From Streptomyces antimicrobicus (GTDB lineage: Bacteria > Actinomycetota > Actinomycetes > Streptomycetales > Streptomycetaceae), in the NCBI RefSeq assembly GCF_020532625.1, contig NZ_JAJAUY010000003.1, positions 1 through 64,000 of the forward strand: a stretch of DNA of 64,000 bases. The letters are read 5' to 3'. Both the position numbers and the translations under genes were made by a program. Positions 1 to 8,447 of the stretch are shown here, one piece after another. Numbering within the stretch: the first letter of the stretch is position 1; each line of letters opens with the position of its first letter. Under the pieces are notes generated by a model. It had not been told where the DNA came from. It was given only the letters and a program-made list of their open reading frames with translations, and ran no database searches.

Positions 1-129
1 GGTGGGCGGGAGCTGCTGGGTCGGCGGCTCGGCCGGCGGCTCCGGAGTCGCGGGGGCCGCCGGCGCCGGGGGTGCGGAGGGGGCCACGGGGGGTGTGGGG
101 GCCGCGGTGCCCTCGTTCTCGGTGCTCAC
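1..129 (-). CDS. Partial N-terminus of Ala/Pro-rich protein, probably an HtrA-like serine protease
   Basis: Only the first 43 codons are inside the window. The gene starts at a GTG (positions 129-127) with a GAGGAG ribosome-binding site about 6 bases upstream and reads out through position 1. The visible peptide begins MSTENEG and then consists almost only of Pro, Ala, Thr and Glu, a disordered, cytoplasm-facing tail. In Streptomyces a trypsin-like/HtrA protease with this type of N-terminus lies next to a glycerophosphodiester phosphodiesterase; that identification rests on remembered gene order, because no catalytic residue is visible here. It is divergent from the neighbouring phosphodiesterase gene. 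Confidence 0.6.
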   Translation of the reverse strand, partial: MSTENEGTAAPTPPVAPSAPPAPAAPATPEPPAEPPTQQLPPT

Positions 130-303
130 AGCGTCTCTCCTCGTCGGACACGGCTTCTGGACATCGGTCCGGCAGAACGTTCGACCGGACGCACAAGTTC
201 CTGATCAAAGTTTTTCCCATGAACCGTCAGAGCACTGTAAGCCGGACCTGTGGGTTCTCGCCCGGCCCGGCACGCGGCCCCCGGTCGGTGGCACCATGAC
301 CCG

Positions 304-1116
304 GTGACCCATGCAGCGCCGCGCACCATCCAGGTCGTCGCCCACCGCGGGGCGTCGGAGGACGCCCCGGAACACACCCTGGCCGCCTACCGCAAGGCGA
401 TCGAGGACGGTGCGGACGGACTCGAATGCGACGTCCGGCTGACCGCCGACGGCCATCTGGTCCTCGTCCACGACCGCCGGGTCAACCGCACGTCCAACGG
501 CCGGGGCGCCGTCTCGGCCCTGGAGCTCGCCGACCTGGCCGCGCTCGACTTCGGCTCCTGGAAGGACCGCGAGGAGTCCCCGGACTGGGACTCCGACCCG
601 GCGCTGCTGTCGGAACGCACCTCCGTCCTGACACTGGAGCGGCTGCTGGAACTGGTGGCCGACGCCGGCCGGCCGGTCGAGCTGGCCATCGAGACGAAAC
701 ATCCCACCCGCTGGGCCGGACAGGTGGAGGAGCGCCTCCTCTTCCTCCTCAAGCGCTTCGGCCTGGACGCTCCGCCGCCCGAGGGACCCCACCCGGTGCG
801 CGTCATGAGCTTCTCGGCCCGGTCCCTGCACCGGGTGCGCGCCGCCGCGCCCACGGTGCCCACGGTCTATCTGATGCAGTTCATCTCCCCCCGGATGCGC
901 GACGGCCGGCTGCCGGCCGGAGTGCGGATCGCGGGGCCGGGCATGCGGATCGTCCGGAACCACCCCGGCTTCGTCCGCAAGCTCCAGGCCGCCGGGTACG
1001 CCGTCCACGTGTGGACCGTGAACGACGCCGAGGACGTTCAGCTCTGCGCTGATCTGGGTGTGGAAGCGATCATTACGAACCGGCCGCGACAGGTTCTGTC
1101 CCAGCTCGGTCGCTGA
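304..1116 (+). CDS. Glycerophosphodiester phosphodiesterase (GDPD family)
   Basis: A 270-residue protein that should hydrolyse glycerophosphodiesters to glycerol-3-phosphate and an alcohol. The GDPD signatures are visible: VVAHRGASE with the HR pair near residues 14-15, the PEHTLAAY stretch, ECDVR (metal-binding Glu and Asp near 41 and 43) and VHD near 56-57. The C-terminus carries VWTVND, also typical of the family. No signal peptide is evident, so a cytoplasmic enzyme is likely. The GTG at 304 fits the family N-terminus; an in-frame start at 250 would add 18 poorly conserved residues. It is divergent from the partial protease gene. Confidence 0.9.
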   Translation: MTHAAPRTIQVVAHRGASEDAPEHTLAAYRKAIEDGADGLECDVRLTADGHLVLVHDRRVNRTSNGRGAVSALELADLAALDFGSWKDREESPDWDSDPALLSERTSVLTLERLLELVADAGRPVELAIETKHPTRWAGQVEERLLFLLKRFGLDAPPPEGPHPVRVMSFSARSLHRVRAAAPTVPTVYLMQFISPRMRDGRLPAGVRIAGPGMRIVRNHPGFVRKLQAAGYAVHVWTVNDAEDVQLCADLGVEAIITNRPRQVLSQLGR

Positions 1117-1299
1117 CGCCCCGGTTTGCCCACCCACCCCGTCCACCCCGCCCGTTACAGGGCGTGCCCCGGCGCATCCGGTCCGCATTCGGTCGTCATG
1201 AATGCGTCATCAATGCGTCACAGTGCCCTGCCCGGCCGGTTTCCGGTCCAGGCCATTGGGGCATTCAGATCTTGGCGTGGGGCTAAGGAGGTTCCGGGG

Positions 1300-1815
1300 G
1301 TGGCGTTGGTGGTGGCACAGGAGGTGCCCACGTCGTCGTGCATGGCCGTACCCCATGGCCCTGCGGGCGTGGGGGAAGCAAGGCGCCGCATGCGCGAGCA
1401 GTTGCGCATCAGCGGAGTGGCCGAATCGGTCGTGGACGACGCCGTACTGATCCTTTCCGAACTGCTCAGCAACGCCTGCCGGCACGGCAGACCGCTGGGC
1501 ACCGGCGAGGTCGGCGACGGAGACATACGCGCCGCGTGGCGCGTGGACGACGCGGGGCGGCTGACGGTCGAGGTCACGGACGGGGGCGGTCCCACCCGCC
1601 CGGTTCCGGCCACGCCTTCGGTCACCGCGCACGGCGGTCGGGGGCTGAACATCATCAGCGCCCTCGCCCAGGACTGGGGCGTGCGCGACGGGGTGGCGGG
1701 TGAGGTCACCGTGTGGGTGGTCGTGGCCACAGGGCCCCGGCACGACGATTTCGCTACGCGCGTTGCGCCGCCCGCGATCGACTTCTCGGCCCCCTTCGAC
1801 GATCTCGATCCCTGA
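1300..1815 (+). CDS. ATP-binding protein, GHKL anti-sigma-factor-like kinase
   Basis: A 171-residue GHKL (HATPase_c) protein of the RsbW/SpoIIAB type, abundant in Streptomyces. The N-box ELLSNACRHG lies near residues 54-63, the G1 motif DGGGP near 93 and the G2 motif HGGRGLNII near 113-121. Such proteins usually bind or phosphorylate anti-anti-sigma factors; no antagonist gene is adjacent, so the partner is unknown. The GTG start at 1300 is set by a perfect AAGGAGG at 1285-1291, eight bases upstream. The reading frame stays open for 58 codons further upstream without a better start. Confidence 0.85.
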   Translation: MALVVAQEVPTSSCMAVPHGPAGVGEARRRMREQLRISGVAESVVDDAVLILSELLSNACRHGRPLGTGEVGDGDIRAAWRVDDAGRLTVEVTDGGGPTRPVPATPSVTAHGGRGLNIISALAQDWGVRDGVAGEVTVWVVVATGPRHDDFATRVAPPAIDFSAPFDDLDP

Positions 1816-1998
1816 CCCGTTCGCGGATCCGAGCCGATCCGCAGCGGAACCGGCCTTCGACAGGCGGCCGTCCGGGAGTGCACGCCGACCGTACTCCCGG
1901 CCGCATCTCCAGGTTCCGGCGGTACGAGCGACTAGGCTCGCGCCAGTCACGGCACGTGGTCCGTGACGCCGTACCGCCGCAACCGGGAGACACCCACG

Positions 1999-2964
1999 AT
2001 GGCCAAGAAGCGTCCCGCAGCAAAGCCTCAGCTCAAGGACGGGGAGATCCCCGTGGTGGGTGCCCGCGAGCCCTGCCCTTGCGGCTCCGGGCGCCGTTAC
2101 AAGGCCTGCCACGGCCGCACCGCCGCGCACGCGGCCACCGAGCTGGTGCAGCGTCCGTTCCAGGGCCTGCCGGGCGAGTGCGACTGGGTGGCGCTGCGCG
2201 AGCTGGTGCCCGCGGCCACCGCCCCGCTCCACCTCAAGGGCGGCCTGCCCGAGGGCGTCCCGTCCGTCACGCTGGCCACCGTCCTGCCGATGGCCTGGCC
2301 GGCGCTGCGCCGCGAGGACGGCTCGATCCTGCTCGGCCTGCAGAACGACGCCTCCTCGGGAGACCTGTCCCGGGAGATGGCCGACACCCTGGAGCGCGCC
2401 TTCGCGACGGAGCCCGGTAATCCGGTTCCGGCCCGCCGGGTGCCGGCCGAGGGTCCGCGACTTCAGGATCTCCTCGACCCCGACGGCGATTTCGAGCCGG
2501 TTGTCCACGCCGGCTTCGAATTCTGGATTCCGGATGCGCAGGACGCCCAGGCGGCCTCGCCGGAGATCGCCGCCTCGCTGGAACGCGCCAACGCCGCCGC
2601 CATCCCGACCGTCAAGCTGGCCGGCGTCGACGCCGCCTACTGGTGCGAGACCCCGGACAAGAACCACCTGCGGTGGGTCATGCCGCACCCCGAGGAGAAG
2701 CTGCTCGACGCGCTGGCCCGGATGCAGGTGGCGGGCGCCACCTCGCTGGGCGAAGGCACCAAGCTGGTCGGCTCCTTCCGCGCCCACGGCCTGATGGTTC
2801 CCGTGTGGGACCTGCCCACCGGTGTCACCGCCGCCGACGTGGAGAAGCCCGCCGCGCAGTTCGCCGAGCACCTGGCCGCGGCCCTCGCCACGGACGCCCC
2901 GCTGACCCCGGAGGAGCGCCGGGCGCGCGGGGGGCTCACCAACCGCCAGGTGACGCTCAGCTGA
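1999..2964 (+). CDS. DUF5926 family protein with SEC-C zinc motif
   Basis: A 321-residue protein of unknown function. Near the N-terminus (about residues 22-35) it carries the SEC-C motif CPCGSGRRYKACHG, a Cys/His zinc-binding knuckle also found at the C-terminus of SecA. The remainder is a soluble alpha/beta region without a motif I recognise, and the length fits the actinobacterial DUF5926 family. The ATG at 1999 has GGGAGA at 1985-1990 upstream, and a TAGGCT -10-like hexamer at 1933-1938 suggests its own promoter. A two-hairpin element follows the stop. Confidence 0.8.
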   Translation: MAKKRPAAKPQLKDGEIPVVGAREPCPCGSGRRYKACHGRTAAHAATELVQRPFQGLPGECDWVALRELVPAATAPLHLKGGLPEGVPSVTLATVLPMAWPALRREDGSILLGLQNDASSGDLSREMADTLERAFATEPGNPVPARRVPAEGPRLQDLLDPDGDFEPVVHAGFEFWIPDAQDAQAASPEIAASLERANAAAIPTVKLAGVDAAYWCETPDKNHLRWVMPHPEEKLLDALARMQVAGATSLGEGTKLVGSFRAHGLMVPVWDLPTGVTAADVEKPAAQFAEHLAAALATDAPLTPEERRARGGLTNRQVTLS

Positions 2965-3040
2965 GCGTCACCCCGTGTGTTCGGACGGTGACAGGCGTCA
3001 CAACTCCCGCTAATCGCCTGCAAATCCGTGTCTGAATATC

Positions 3041-3126
3041 AGAGATCGAATTTGCGTAGGGGCGATCTCTTGTTACCGTTCTTGTAGCCCGGTCGCTGGT
3101 GCATCCCCCGTCGCCAGCGACCGGGC
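3041..3126 (+). terminator. Tandem hairpins between convergent genes: bidirectional terminator or small RNA
   Basis: Two perfect inverted repeats lie in tandem. The first has 8-bp arms (3041-3048 AGAGATCG and 3063-3070) around a loop ending in GGGG. The second has 13-bp arms (3087-3099 GCCCGGTCGCTGG and 3114-3126) around a 14-base loop containing CCCCC. Only a short, weak T-run follows. The position between the convergent genes ending at 2964 and 3146 fits a bidirectional terminator. A TACCGT hexamer at 3073-3078, placed to start a transcript just before the second hairpin, and the C-rich loop also allow a small RNA resembling the actinobacterial 6C motif. Confidence 0.55.
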
Positions 3127-3145
3127 CCTTCCATTTCCGGCCCGC

Positions 3146-3787
3146 TCAACGCTCGCCCGGAGCGGTGGAGTTGCTTCCGGATCGCAGCAGCAGTCGCCCT
3201 TCATCATCCGGAACTGCAAACTCCGCAACTGCCGTCCACTCGCTCCGTGCGCCGGTCGATTCCTCCCGCGGCGTCTCGCACAGTCCGGGCTCGTCACCCG
3301 CCCCGACGGCACATCGGATCTGCCACGTCCGCCCCGCCGGTCCCATGAGCGTCAGCACGGCGTCCAGCGGGTGACCGCTCGTGTTGCGGTAGTAACTGCG
3401 GCCCCACGTCTGCCCGTCGGCCGCCAGGACGCACGTCTGCGCCTCCACGCCGTCCGGCGAGGAGAGCTCGGGACCGCACCGGGACTCCGTACGCGGCGGG
3501 GCGGACGGACCGGTCAGCGGGGCCGAACCGGGCCGGCCGGAAGCCGCACCGGCTCCGGCCCCGGCGCCCGCACCGGCCCCCGCACCGGCCCCCGCGCCGG
3601 GCCCGGCGGAACCACCGGCCTCACGGCCGGATTCGGACGGTCCCAGCGAGGGGAGCAGACCGCCGCGCCGCGCGTCGCCCCGGCCGTCGAGCCGACCGTC
3701 GAAATCCGGCCCGGCGATCGCGCCTGCCAGCGGAAGGGACAAGATGATCAGCACACCGGCGCCGATACCGATGAGGCGGAGATTCAT
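3146..3787 (-). CDS. Hypothetical secreted or membrane-anchored protein with Gly-Ala repeat
   Basis: A 213-residue protein with no family I recognise. It begins MNLRLIG and has one hydrophobic N-terminal segment (GVLIILSLPLAGAIAG), so it is exported or anchored with its bulk outside. A low-complexity linker of alternating Gly and Ala (about seven GA units) follows, then a C-terminal domain of about 120 residues with four cysteines in pairable positions (RCGPELS, QTCVLAADG, IRCAVGAG, LCETP), which suggests disulfides outside the cell. The ATG at 3787 is chosen because the hydrophobic segment starts right after it; an open frame extends 35 codons upstream. Confidence 0.7.
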   Translation of the reverse strand: MNLRLIGIGAGVLIILSLPLAGAIAGPDFDGRLDGRGDARRGGLLPSLGPSESGREAGGSAGPGAGAGAGAGAGAGAGAGAASGRPGSAPLTGPSAPPRTESRCGPELSSPDGVEAQTCVLAADGQTWGRSYYRNTSGHPLDAVLTLMGPAGRTWQIRCAVGAGDEPGLCETPREESTGARSEWTAVAEFAVPDDEGRLLLRSGSNSTAPGER

Positions 3788-3910
3788 TCGGCGAAGATAG
3801 CGACGCAGGAATGGGGCACAGAGATCCCCGCGCCCAATTCCCTTGGAAACACGTCCTGGTGGCACCCGTTCGAGTGAGGCGGGCGCCGGCACACCGGCGC
3901 CTGCGGCCGC

Positions 3911-4615
3911 TCAGTACGCGAGCCGGCTGCCCCCGCCCGGCGCCCCGCTGCTCGCCTCCACCAACGCGTCCACGACCGTCCCGACCTCGGGCAGCCACAC
4001 CGCACCGCCCCCCGCCTCAGGGGCGCGCTCCCAGCGCACCTGCCCGCCGCCGTACGCGGGTGAGGGCGGCAGCAGCAGGTAGCCGCCCTCCCCGTGGAAG
4101 CGCAGACAGGACGGCACGTGGTCCTGCGCGTAGAGGAGTTCGCCCAGCCGTTCCAGCGAGTACGGCCGCACCAGCAGCGACCACCGGGTCGGGGTCGCCA
4201 CCACCGGCCCCAGCCGCAGCCCCTGGGCGTCCAGCCGGGCCAGCGCCCCCGGCGCCGCCACGGCCGGCAGGCTGACCGCGCACGGCGCGCCGCCGCCGGT
4301 GGCCAGCAGCACGGGCGCCGTCGGGCGGTTGGTCCACCACCAGCCGATCATCCGGGCGTCGGTGGTGGCGGCGAGCAGTCCGGGGTCGAAGGGGTGGGCG
4401 CCGGGCACCACGCAGTCGGGATCGGGGCACGCGCACCGCGTGCCGTCACCGGCCGCCCGGCCCACGCCGGGCAGGACCGGCCACCGCAGCGCGGTGGCGC
4501 AGTGCAGGGCCGCGTCGAGGAGGGCGGGGGTCTCGCCGTCCGTCCGGCCGGAGGAGCGCAAGGAGAGCCATGAACTGCGGAGCCGCTGGAGACGCCTTCC
4601 GAGGATCTCGCGCAT
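3911..4615 (-). CDS. Prim-Pol-like (bifunctional primase/polymerase N-terminal domain) protein, probably inactive
   Basis: A 234-residue protein that looks like the N-terminal primase/polymerase fold of actinobacterial Prim-Pol proteins: ALHCATALRWPVLPGVG, a CACPDPDCVVPGAHP cysteine-rich segment, then WWWTNRPTAPVLLATGG where the family has its 'WW..P.aNig' stretch. The acidic pair normally found shortly after it (a D-x-D in a beta strand) is replaced by AVSLPAVA, so polymerase chemistry is doubtful. No helicase or replication partner is adjacent. The ATG at 4615 has AAGGAA about 10 bases upstream. It is divergent from the phosphatase gene starting at 5024. Confidence 0.65.
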   Translation of the reverse strand: MREILGRRLQRLRSSWLSLRSSGRTDGETPALLDAALHCATALRWPVLPGVGRAAGDGTRCACPDPDCVVPGAHPFDPGLLAATTDARMIGWWWTNRPTAPVLLATGGGAPCAVSLPAVAAPGALARLDAQGLRLGPVVATPTRWSLLVRPYSLERLGELLYAQDHVPSCLRFHGEGGYLLLPPSPAYGGGQVRWERAPEAGGGAVWLPEVGTVVDALVEASSGAPGGGSRLAY

Positions 4616-5023
4616 GAGCGCTCGTTCCTTTCCGTTGAACGCCGAGGGCCACATCACACCATGTATGCGGTGTTTCACCGCACGTACACGTTTCGCGCCA
4701 CTGCCCACCAGAGGCAGGTTCACACGGTTCGTGCAGTTTTCTTACGGGTCCATGAAACGTCCGGCGGGATGGAGCGCGACCCGCTCGGGGGTCCGTCCGG
4801 TCCTGCGCCCCTAGGGACGGCAGACCGTGGCGAACGGTTCCGGCGCAGCCGCCGGGACAGGCGCCAACTGTCCCCAGGTACCACCGATTACGTACCCGGA
4901 GCCACTTGGGCGCCGCCCAGTCGACCTCAAAAAGAGGCCCGTTCCAGCTTTTTCCGGCCAAGTTTTTGCCGCCACCGGAAGGTGAGTTGTCGTACCACGG
5001 ACACCAGGATTCTCACCTGGACA
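4616..5023. other. 408-bp intergenic region between divergent genes
   Basis: This stretch separates the Prim-Pol-like gene from the SpoIIE-type phosphatase gene and should hold both promoters. No coding sequence with convincing start and codon bias was seen. Two T-rich runs (about 4930-4965) stand out from the GC-rich background. A TTGTCG at 4987-4992 and an imperfect downstream hexamer are weak promoter candidates for the phosphatase. A small inverted repeat, CCAGG-N7-CCTGG, lies at 5004-5020 just before its start and could be an operator. Nothing stronger can be claimed. Confidence 0.4.
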
Positions 5024-6604
5024 ATGCTGGACATCGCTCCCCGCGTGCGTGTAGATGTGGATCCATTGATGGCGCTGCAGCACGATCTGGGGGTTTGCGA
5101 TGCTATATGGCGAATCGCACCAGGCGGAAAGGCGGACGCCATGAGCGCCCCGCACCTGCCGAAAGTGGCTGGAATCGATCCAGCAGTTGTGGATGCCCCT
5201 CACACTGCCGCGCCCGCATCCGTGCGGCCGCTCAGCCCAACACCTCATCCCGGCGCGCCCGGGACCCTGATCCAGGACCGCCTGGCCGGGATGGTCTCCG
5301 ACCTCACCACCCTCCACGAACTCACCGAGCGGCTCGCCCGCGAGGGCGACCTGGACGCCGCGCTCCAAGAGCTCCTGCGGGCCGGCGCCGCCCTCGTCGG
5401 CGCCCGCCGTGGCCTGATCGTGCTGGAGCCCGCCGACGGTCTCGGCCCCGCCGTCACCATCGGCCTGGGGCTCGGCCGCGCCGAGCTCGGGCACATCGAG
5501 ACCGTGCCGCGCAGCGCCACCTCCTACGGCCGCATCCTCGACGGTCTGCCCGACGCCGAGGGCGGCTCCGACATCCTGCCCGAGCCGGACGCCACCCCGG
5601 GCGCCGGCGGGTACGCCGTCCCCGTCGATCCCCGCCACCGCGAGGTCGCCGCCCGCCTCGGCTACGCCGCCAGCTACGCGCTCCCCCTGACCGCCGAAGC
5701 CACCGGCCGGCTCGGCGCGGCCGTCTGGCTCTACGACGAACCGGCCGAGCCGAGCGACCGCCAGCGCGACCTCGTCGGCCTCTACGTGCAGCACGCGGCC
5801 GAGCACCTCGCCCGGATGCTGGAGGTCGCCCGGGCCCGGACCCGGCTCGCCGCCCTCTCCGAGGAACTGCTGCCCAGCCGGCTCCCCCGGGTCCCCGGTG
5901 TCCAGCTCGCCGCCCGCCACCACACCGGCCCGCACGGCGGCGGCGACTGGTACGACGCCCTGCCGCTGCCCGAGGGCGCCCTCGGCCTCGCCGTCGGCTC
6001 GGTCACCGGGTCCGGGCCCAGCGCGGTCGCGGCCATGGGCCGGCTGCGGGCGAGCCTGCGCGCCTACGCCGTCATGGAGGGCGAGGACCCGGTCGCGGTC
6101 CTGTCCGACCTGGAGCTGCTGCTGCGCCTGACCGAGCCGGCCCGCTCGGCCACCGCGCTCTTCGCCTACTGCGAGCCCGCCCGCCGCAAGATCCTCCTGG
6201 CCGGCGCGGGGCACACCCCGCCGCTGGTGGTCGGTGAACGCCGCACCGAGTACGTGGAGACCTCGCTGTCCGCACCGCTGGGCATGCTCTCGTGCTGGGA
6301 AGCACCGAGCGTGGAGATCGAACCGGCCGCAGGAGAAACGGTGCTTCTCTACACCGACGGGCTGCTGCGGCGGACCGGCGACGCCATGGACCGGGCCTAC
6401 GCCCGGCTGCACGCGGCGGCCGCCGGGGTCCCGCGGGCCCTGCGCGACGACCCGGCCGCCCTCGTGGACCACGTCCTGCACACGCTGCTGCCCGACGGCC
6501 TCGGGCGGCCGGGGCCGGGCGGGGCGGGCGAGGCGGGCGGGTGCACCGGGGCCGGCGAGGCGCCGTACGAGGACATCGTGCTGCTGGCGGCCCGCTTCGA
6601 GTGA
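5024..6604 (+). CDS. GAF-domain PP2C/SpoIIE-type protein serine/threonine phosphatase
   Basis: A 526-residue signalling protein. A disordered N-terminus (about 1-80) is followed by LIQDRLAGMVSDLTTLHELTERLA, a GAF-type sensor domain (about 100-270), a short helical linker, and a C-terminal PPM/SpoIIE phosphatase domain with GGGDWYDALPLPEG (near 304-317), the AGHTPP loop and VLLYTDGL. Such enzymes dephosphorylate anti-anti-sigma factors, so it may act on the same kind of pathway as the GHKL ATPases at 1300 and 8448; that link is inference. The ATG at 5024 matches the MLDI N-terminus I associate with Streptomyces homologues, but no strong ribosome-binding site precedes it. Confidence 0.85.
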   Translation: MLDIAPRVRVDVDPLMALQHDLGVCDAIWRIAPGGKADAMSAPHLPKVAGIDPAVVDAPHTAAPASVRPLSPTPHPGAPGTLIQDRLAGMVSDLTTLHELTERLAREGDLDAALQELLRAGAALVGARRGLIVLEPADGLGPAVTIGLGLGRAELGHIETVPRSATSYGRILDGLPDAEGGSDILPEPDATPGAGGYAVPVDPRHREVAARLGYAASYALPLTAEATGRLGAAVWLYDEPAEPSDRQRDLVGLYVQHAAEHLARMLEVARARTRLAALSEELLPSRLPRVPGVQLAARHHTGPHGGGDWYDALPLPEGALGLAVGSVTGSGPSAVAAMGRLRASLRAYAVMEGEDPVAVLSDLELLLRLTEPARSATALFAYCEPARRKILLAGAGHTPPLVVGERRTEYVETSLSAPLGMLSCWEAPSVEIEPAAGETVLLYTDGLLRRTGDAMDRAYARLHAAAAGVPRALRDDPAALVDHVLHTLLPDGLGRPGPGGAGEAGGCTGAGEAPYEDIVLLAARFE

Positions 6605-6656
6605 GCTGCCTTCCTCTGCTCGGCGGCGCCGGTCCTGCGCGGTGGCGCCGCCGCGC

Positions 6657-6701
6657 CTCGGGTCGGCGCTGCTCGGGTCGGCGCTGCTCGGGTCGGCGCC
6701 G
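6657..6701. repeat. 15-bp tandem repeat, three copies
   Basis: Three head-to-tail copies of CTCGGGTCGGCGCTG occupy 6657-6671, 6672-6686 and 6687-6701, the last differing in one base. They lie in the 284-bp gap after the SpoIIE-type phosphatase gene. No protein or RNA role is apparent; slippage-generated repeat is the simplest reading. Confidence 0.8.
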
Positions 6702-6888
6702 CGCCTCGGGCCGCACTGCGCTCGGGACGAGCCGGTGGCCCGCGCCGGCGCGGCCCGCGCCGATTTGACCGGGACATTCCGTTTGTGTGATCCGGCACAA
6801 GGGGACTTCGGGCCCCTCCGGCCCGCCGCCTTTCGCACATACGATGGATGAGGTCCGCACCCGGTCCGTGTCGTACTGAGGAGATGAC

Positions 6889-8355
6889 GTGGCTGACGAG
6901 CTCACCCCGGAGACCCCGGAAGAAGAGCAGCCCAAGAAGACGCACAAGCAGCGCAAGAACGGTCTCTACCCGGGCGTCAGCGACGAACTCGCCGAGAACA
7001 TGCGCACCGGCTGGGCCGACACCGAGCTGCACGGTCTGGAGCCCATCGCGCAGGCCGGGCACACCGCCGCCCGCCGCGAGGCGCTGTCCGCGCGCTTCCC
7101 CGGCGAGCGCCTGGTCGTCCCCGCGGGCCGGCTGAAGATCCGCTCGAACGACACCGAGTACCCCTTCCGCGCCGCCACCGAGTACGCCTACCTCACCGGC
7201 GACCAGACCGAGAACGGCGTTCTGGTCCTGGAGCCGGCCGGCGAGAGCGGCCACACCGCCACCCTCTACCTGCTGCCCCGCTCCGACCGCGAGAACGGCG
7301 AGTTCTGGCTGTCCGGCCAGGGCGAGCTGTGGGTCGGCCGCCGGCACTCCCTGTCCGAGGCCGAGCAGCTGCTGGGCCTCCCGGTCAAGGACGTGCGTAC
7401 GGTCGCCGAGGAGCTGGCCGAGGCCACCGGACCCGTCCGCGTCGTCCGCGGCCACGACTCCGTCATCGAGGCGGCCCTGACCGACAAGGTCACCGCCGAG
7501 CGCGACGAGGAGCTGCGCGTCTACCTCTCCGAGGCCCGCGCGGTGAAGGACGAGTTCGAGATCGGCGAGCTGCAGAAGGCCGTCGACTCCACCGTCCGCG
7601 GCTTCGAGGACGTCGTGAAGGTCCTGGACAAGGCCGAGGCGACCTCCGAGCGCTACATCGAGGGCACCTTCTTCCTGCGCGCCCGCGTCGAGGGCAACGA
7701 CGTCGGCTACGGCTCCATCTGCGCCGCCGGTGAGCACGCCTGCACCCTGCACTGGGTCCGCAACGACGGCGCGGTCCGCCCCGGCGACCTGCTGCTGCTC
7801 GACGCCGGCGTGGAGACCCACTCCCTCTACACCGCCGACGTCACCCGCACCCTGCCGATCAACGGCCGGTACACCGACATCCAGCGCAAGGTCTACGACG
7901 CCGTGTACGAGGCCCAGGAGGCGGGCATCGCCGCGGTGAAGCCGGGCGCGAAGTTCCGCGACTTCCACGACGCCGCGCAGCACGTGCTGGCCGAGAAGCT
8001 CGTCGAGTGGGGCCTGCTCCAGGGCCCGGTCGAGCGCGTCCTGGAGCTCGGCCTGCAGCGCCGCTGGACCCTGCACGGCACCGGTCACATGCTCGGCATG
8101 GACGTGCACGACTGCGCCGCAGCCCGCACCGAGGCCTACGTCGACGGCACGCTGGAGCCGGGCATGTGCCTGACCGTGGAGCCGGGCCTGTACTTCCAGG
8201 CCGACGACCTGACGGTGCCCGAGGAGTACCGGGGCATCGGCGTCCGGATCGAGGACGACATCCTCGTCACCGAGGACGGCAACCGGAACCTCTCCGACGG
8301 ACTGCCGCGCCGGTCCGACGAGGTCGAGGCCTGGATGGCCCGCCTCAAGGGCTGA
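6889..8355 (+). CDS. pepP: Xaa-Pro aminopeptidase (aminopeptidase P, M24B)
   Basis: A 488-residue cytoplasmic metallopeptidase that removes N-terminal residues preceding proline. It has the N-terminal aminopeptidase-P domain (ALSARFPGERLVVPAGR to about 180) and the C-terminal pita-bread domain with all five dimetal ligands in order: DAGVETHSLYTADVTRTLP (Asp near 305 and 316), HGTGHMLGMDVHD (His near 401), TVEPGLYF (Glu near 431) and RIEDDILVT (Glu near 455). The GTG at 6889 is set by GAGGAGA at 6878-6884. A strong hairpin follows the stop. A second, smaller M24 protein is encoded at 25944. Confidence 0.93.
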   Translation: MADELTPETPEEEQPKKTHKQRKNGLYPGVSDELAENMRTGWADTELHGLEPIAQAGHTAARREALSARFPGERLVVPAGRLKIRSNDTEYPFRAATEYAYLTGDQTENGVLVLEPAGESGHTATLYLLPRSDRENGEFWLSGQGELWVGRRHSLSEAEQLLGLPVKDVRTVAEELAEATGPVRVVRGHDSVIEAALTDKVTAERDEELRVYLSEARAVKDEFEIGELQKAVDSTVRGFEDVVKVLDKAEATSERYIEGTFFLRARVEGNDVGYGSICAAGEHACTLHWVRNDGAVRPGDLLLLDAGVETHSLYTADVTRTLPINGRYTDIQRKVYDAVYEAQEAGIAAVKPGAKFRDFHDAAQHVLAEKLVEWGLLQGPVERVLELGLQRRWTLHGTGHMLGMDVHDCAAARTEAYVDGTLEPGMCLTVEPGLYFQADDLTVPEEYRGIGVRIEDDILVTEDGNRNLSDGLPRRSDEVEAWMARLKG

Positions 8356-8372
8356 CACCACGACGACATGAC

Positions 8373-8412
8373 GGGGCTCCCCCGGCCGCGGCTGCGCGGC
8401 CGGGGGAGCCCC
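8373..8412. terminator. Strong intergenic hairpin terminator
   Basis: A perfect 16-bp inverted repeat (arms 8373-8388 and 8397-8412, GGGGCTCCCCCGGCCG) with an 8-base loop sits between the convergent genes ending at 8355 and 8448. It has no T-tract, as is usual for Streptomyces, and could serve both strands. Confidence 0.8.
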
Positions 8413-8447
8413 GTCGCGTTCGGCGCGGGCTCACGCCCGCAGCCGGC

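Noticed and set aside
4811-6838. A 675-codon minus-strand frame opposite the GAF-SpoIIE phosphatase
   Set aside because: It is a mirror of the phosphatase gene with no domain motif and no ribosome-binding site.
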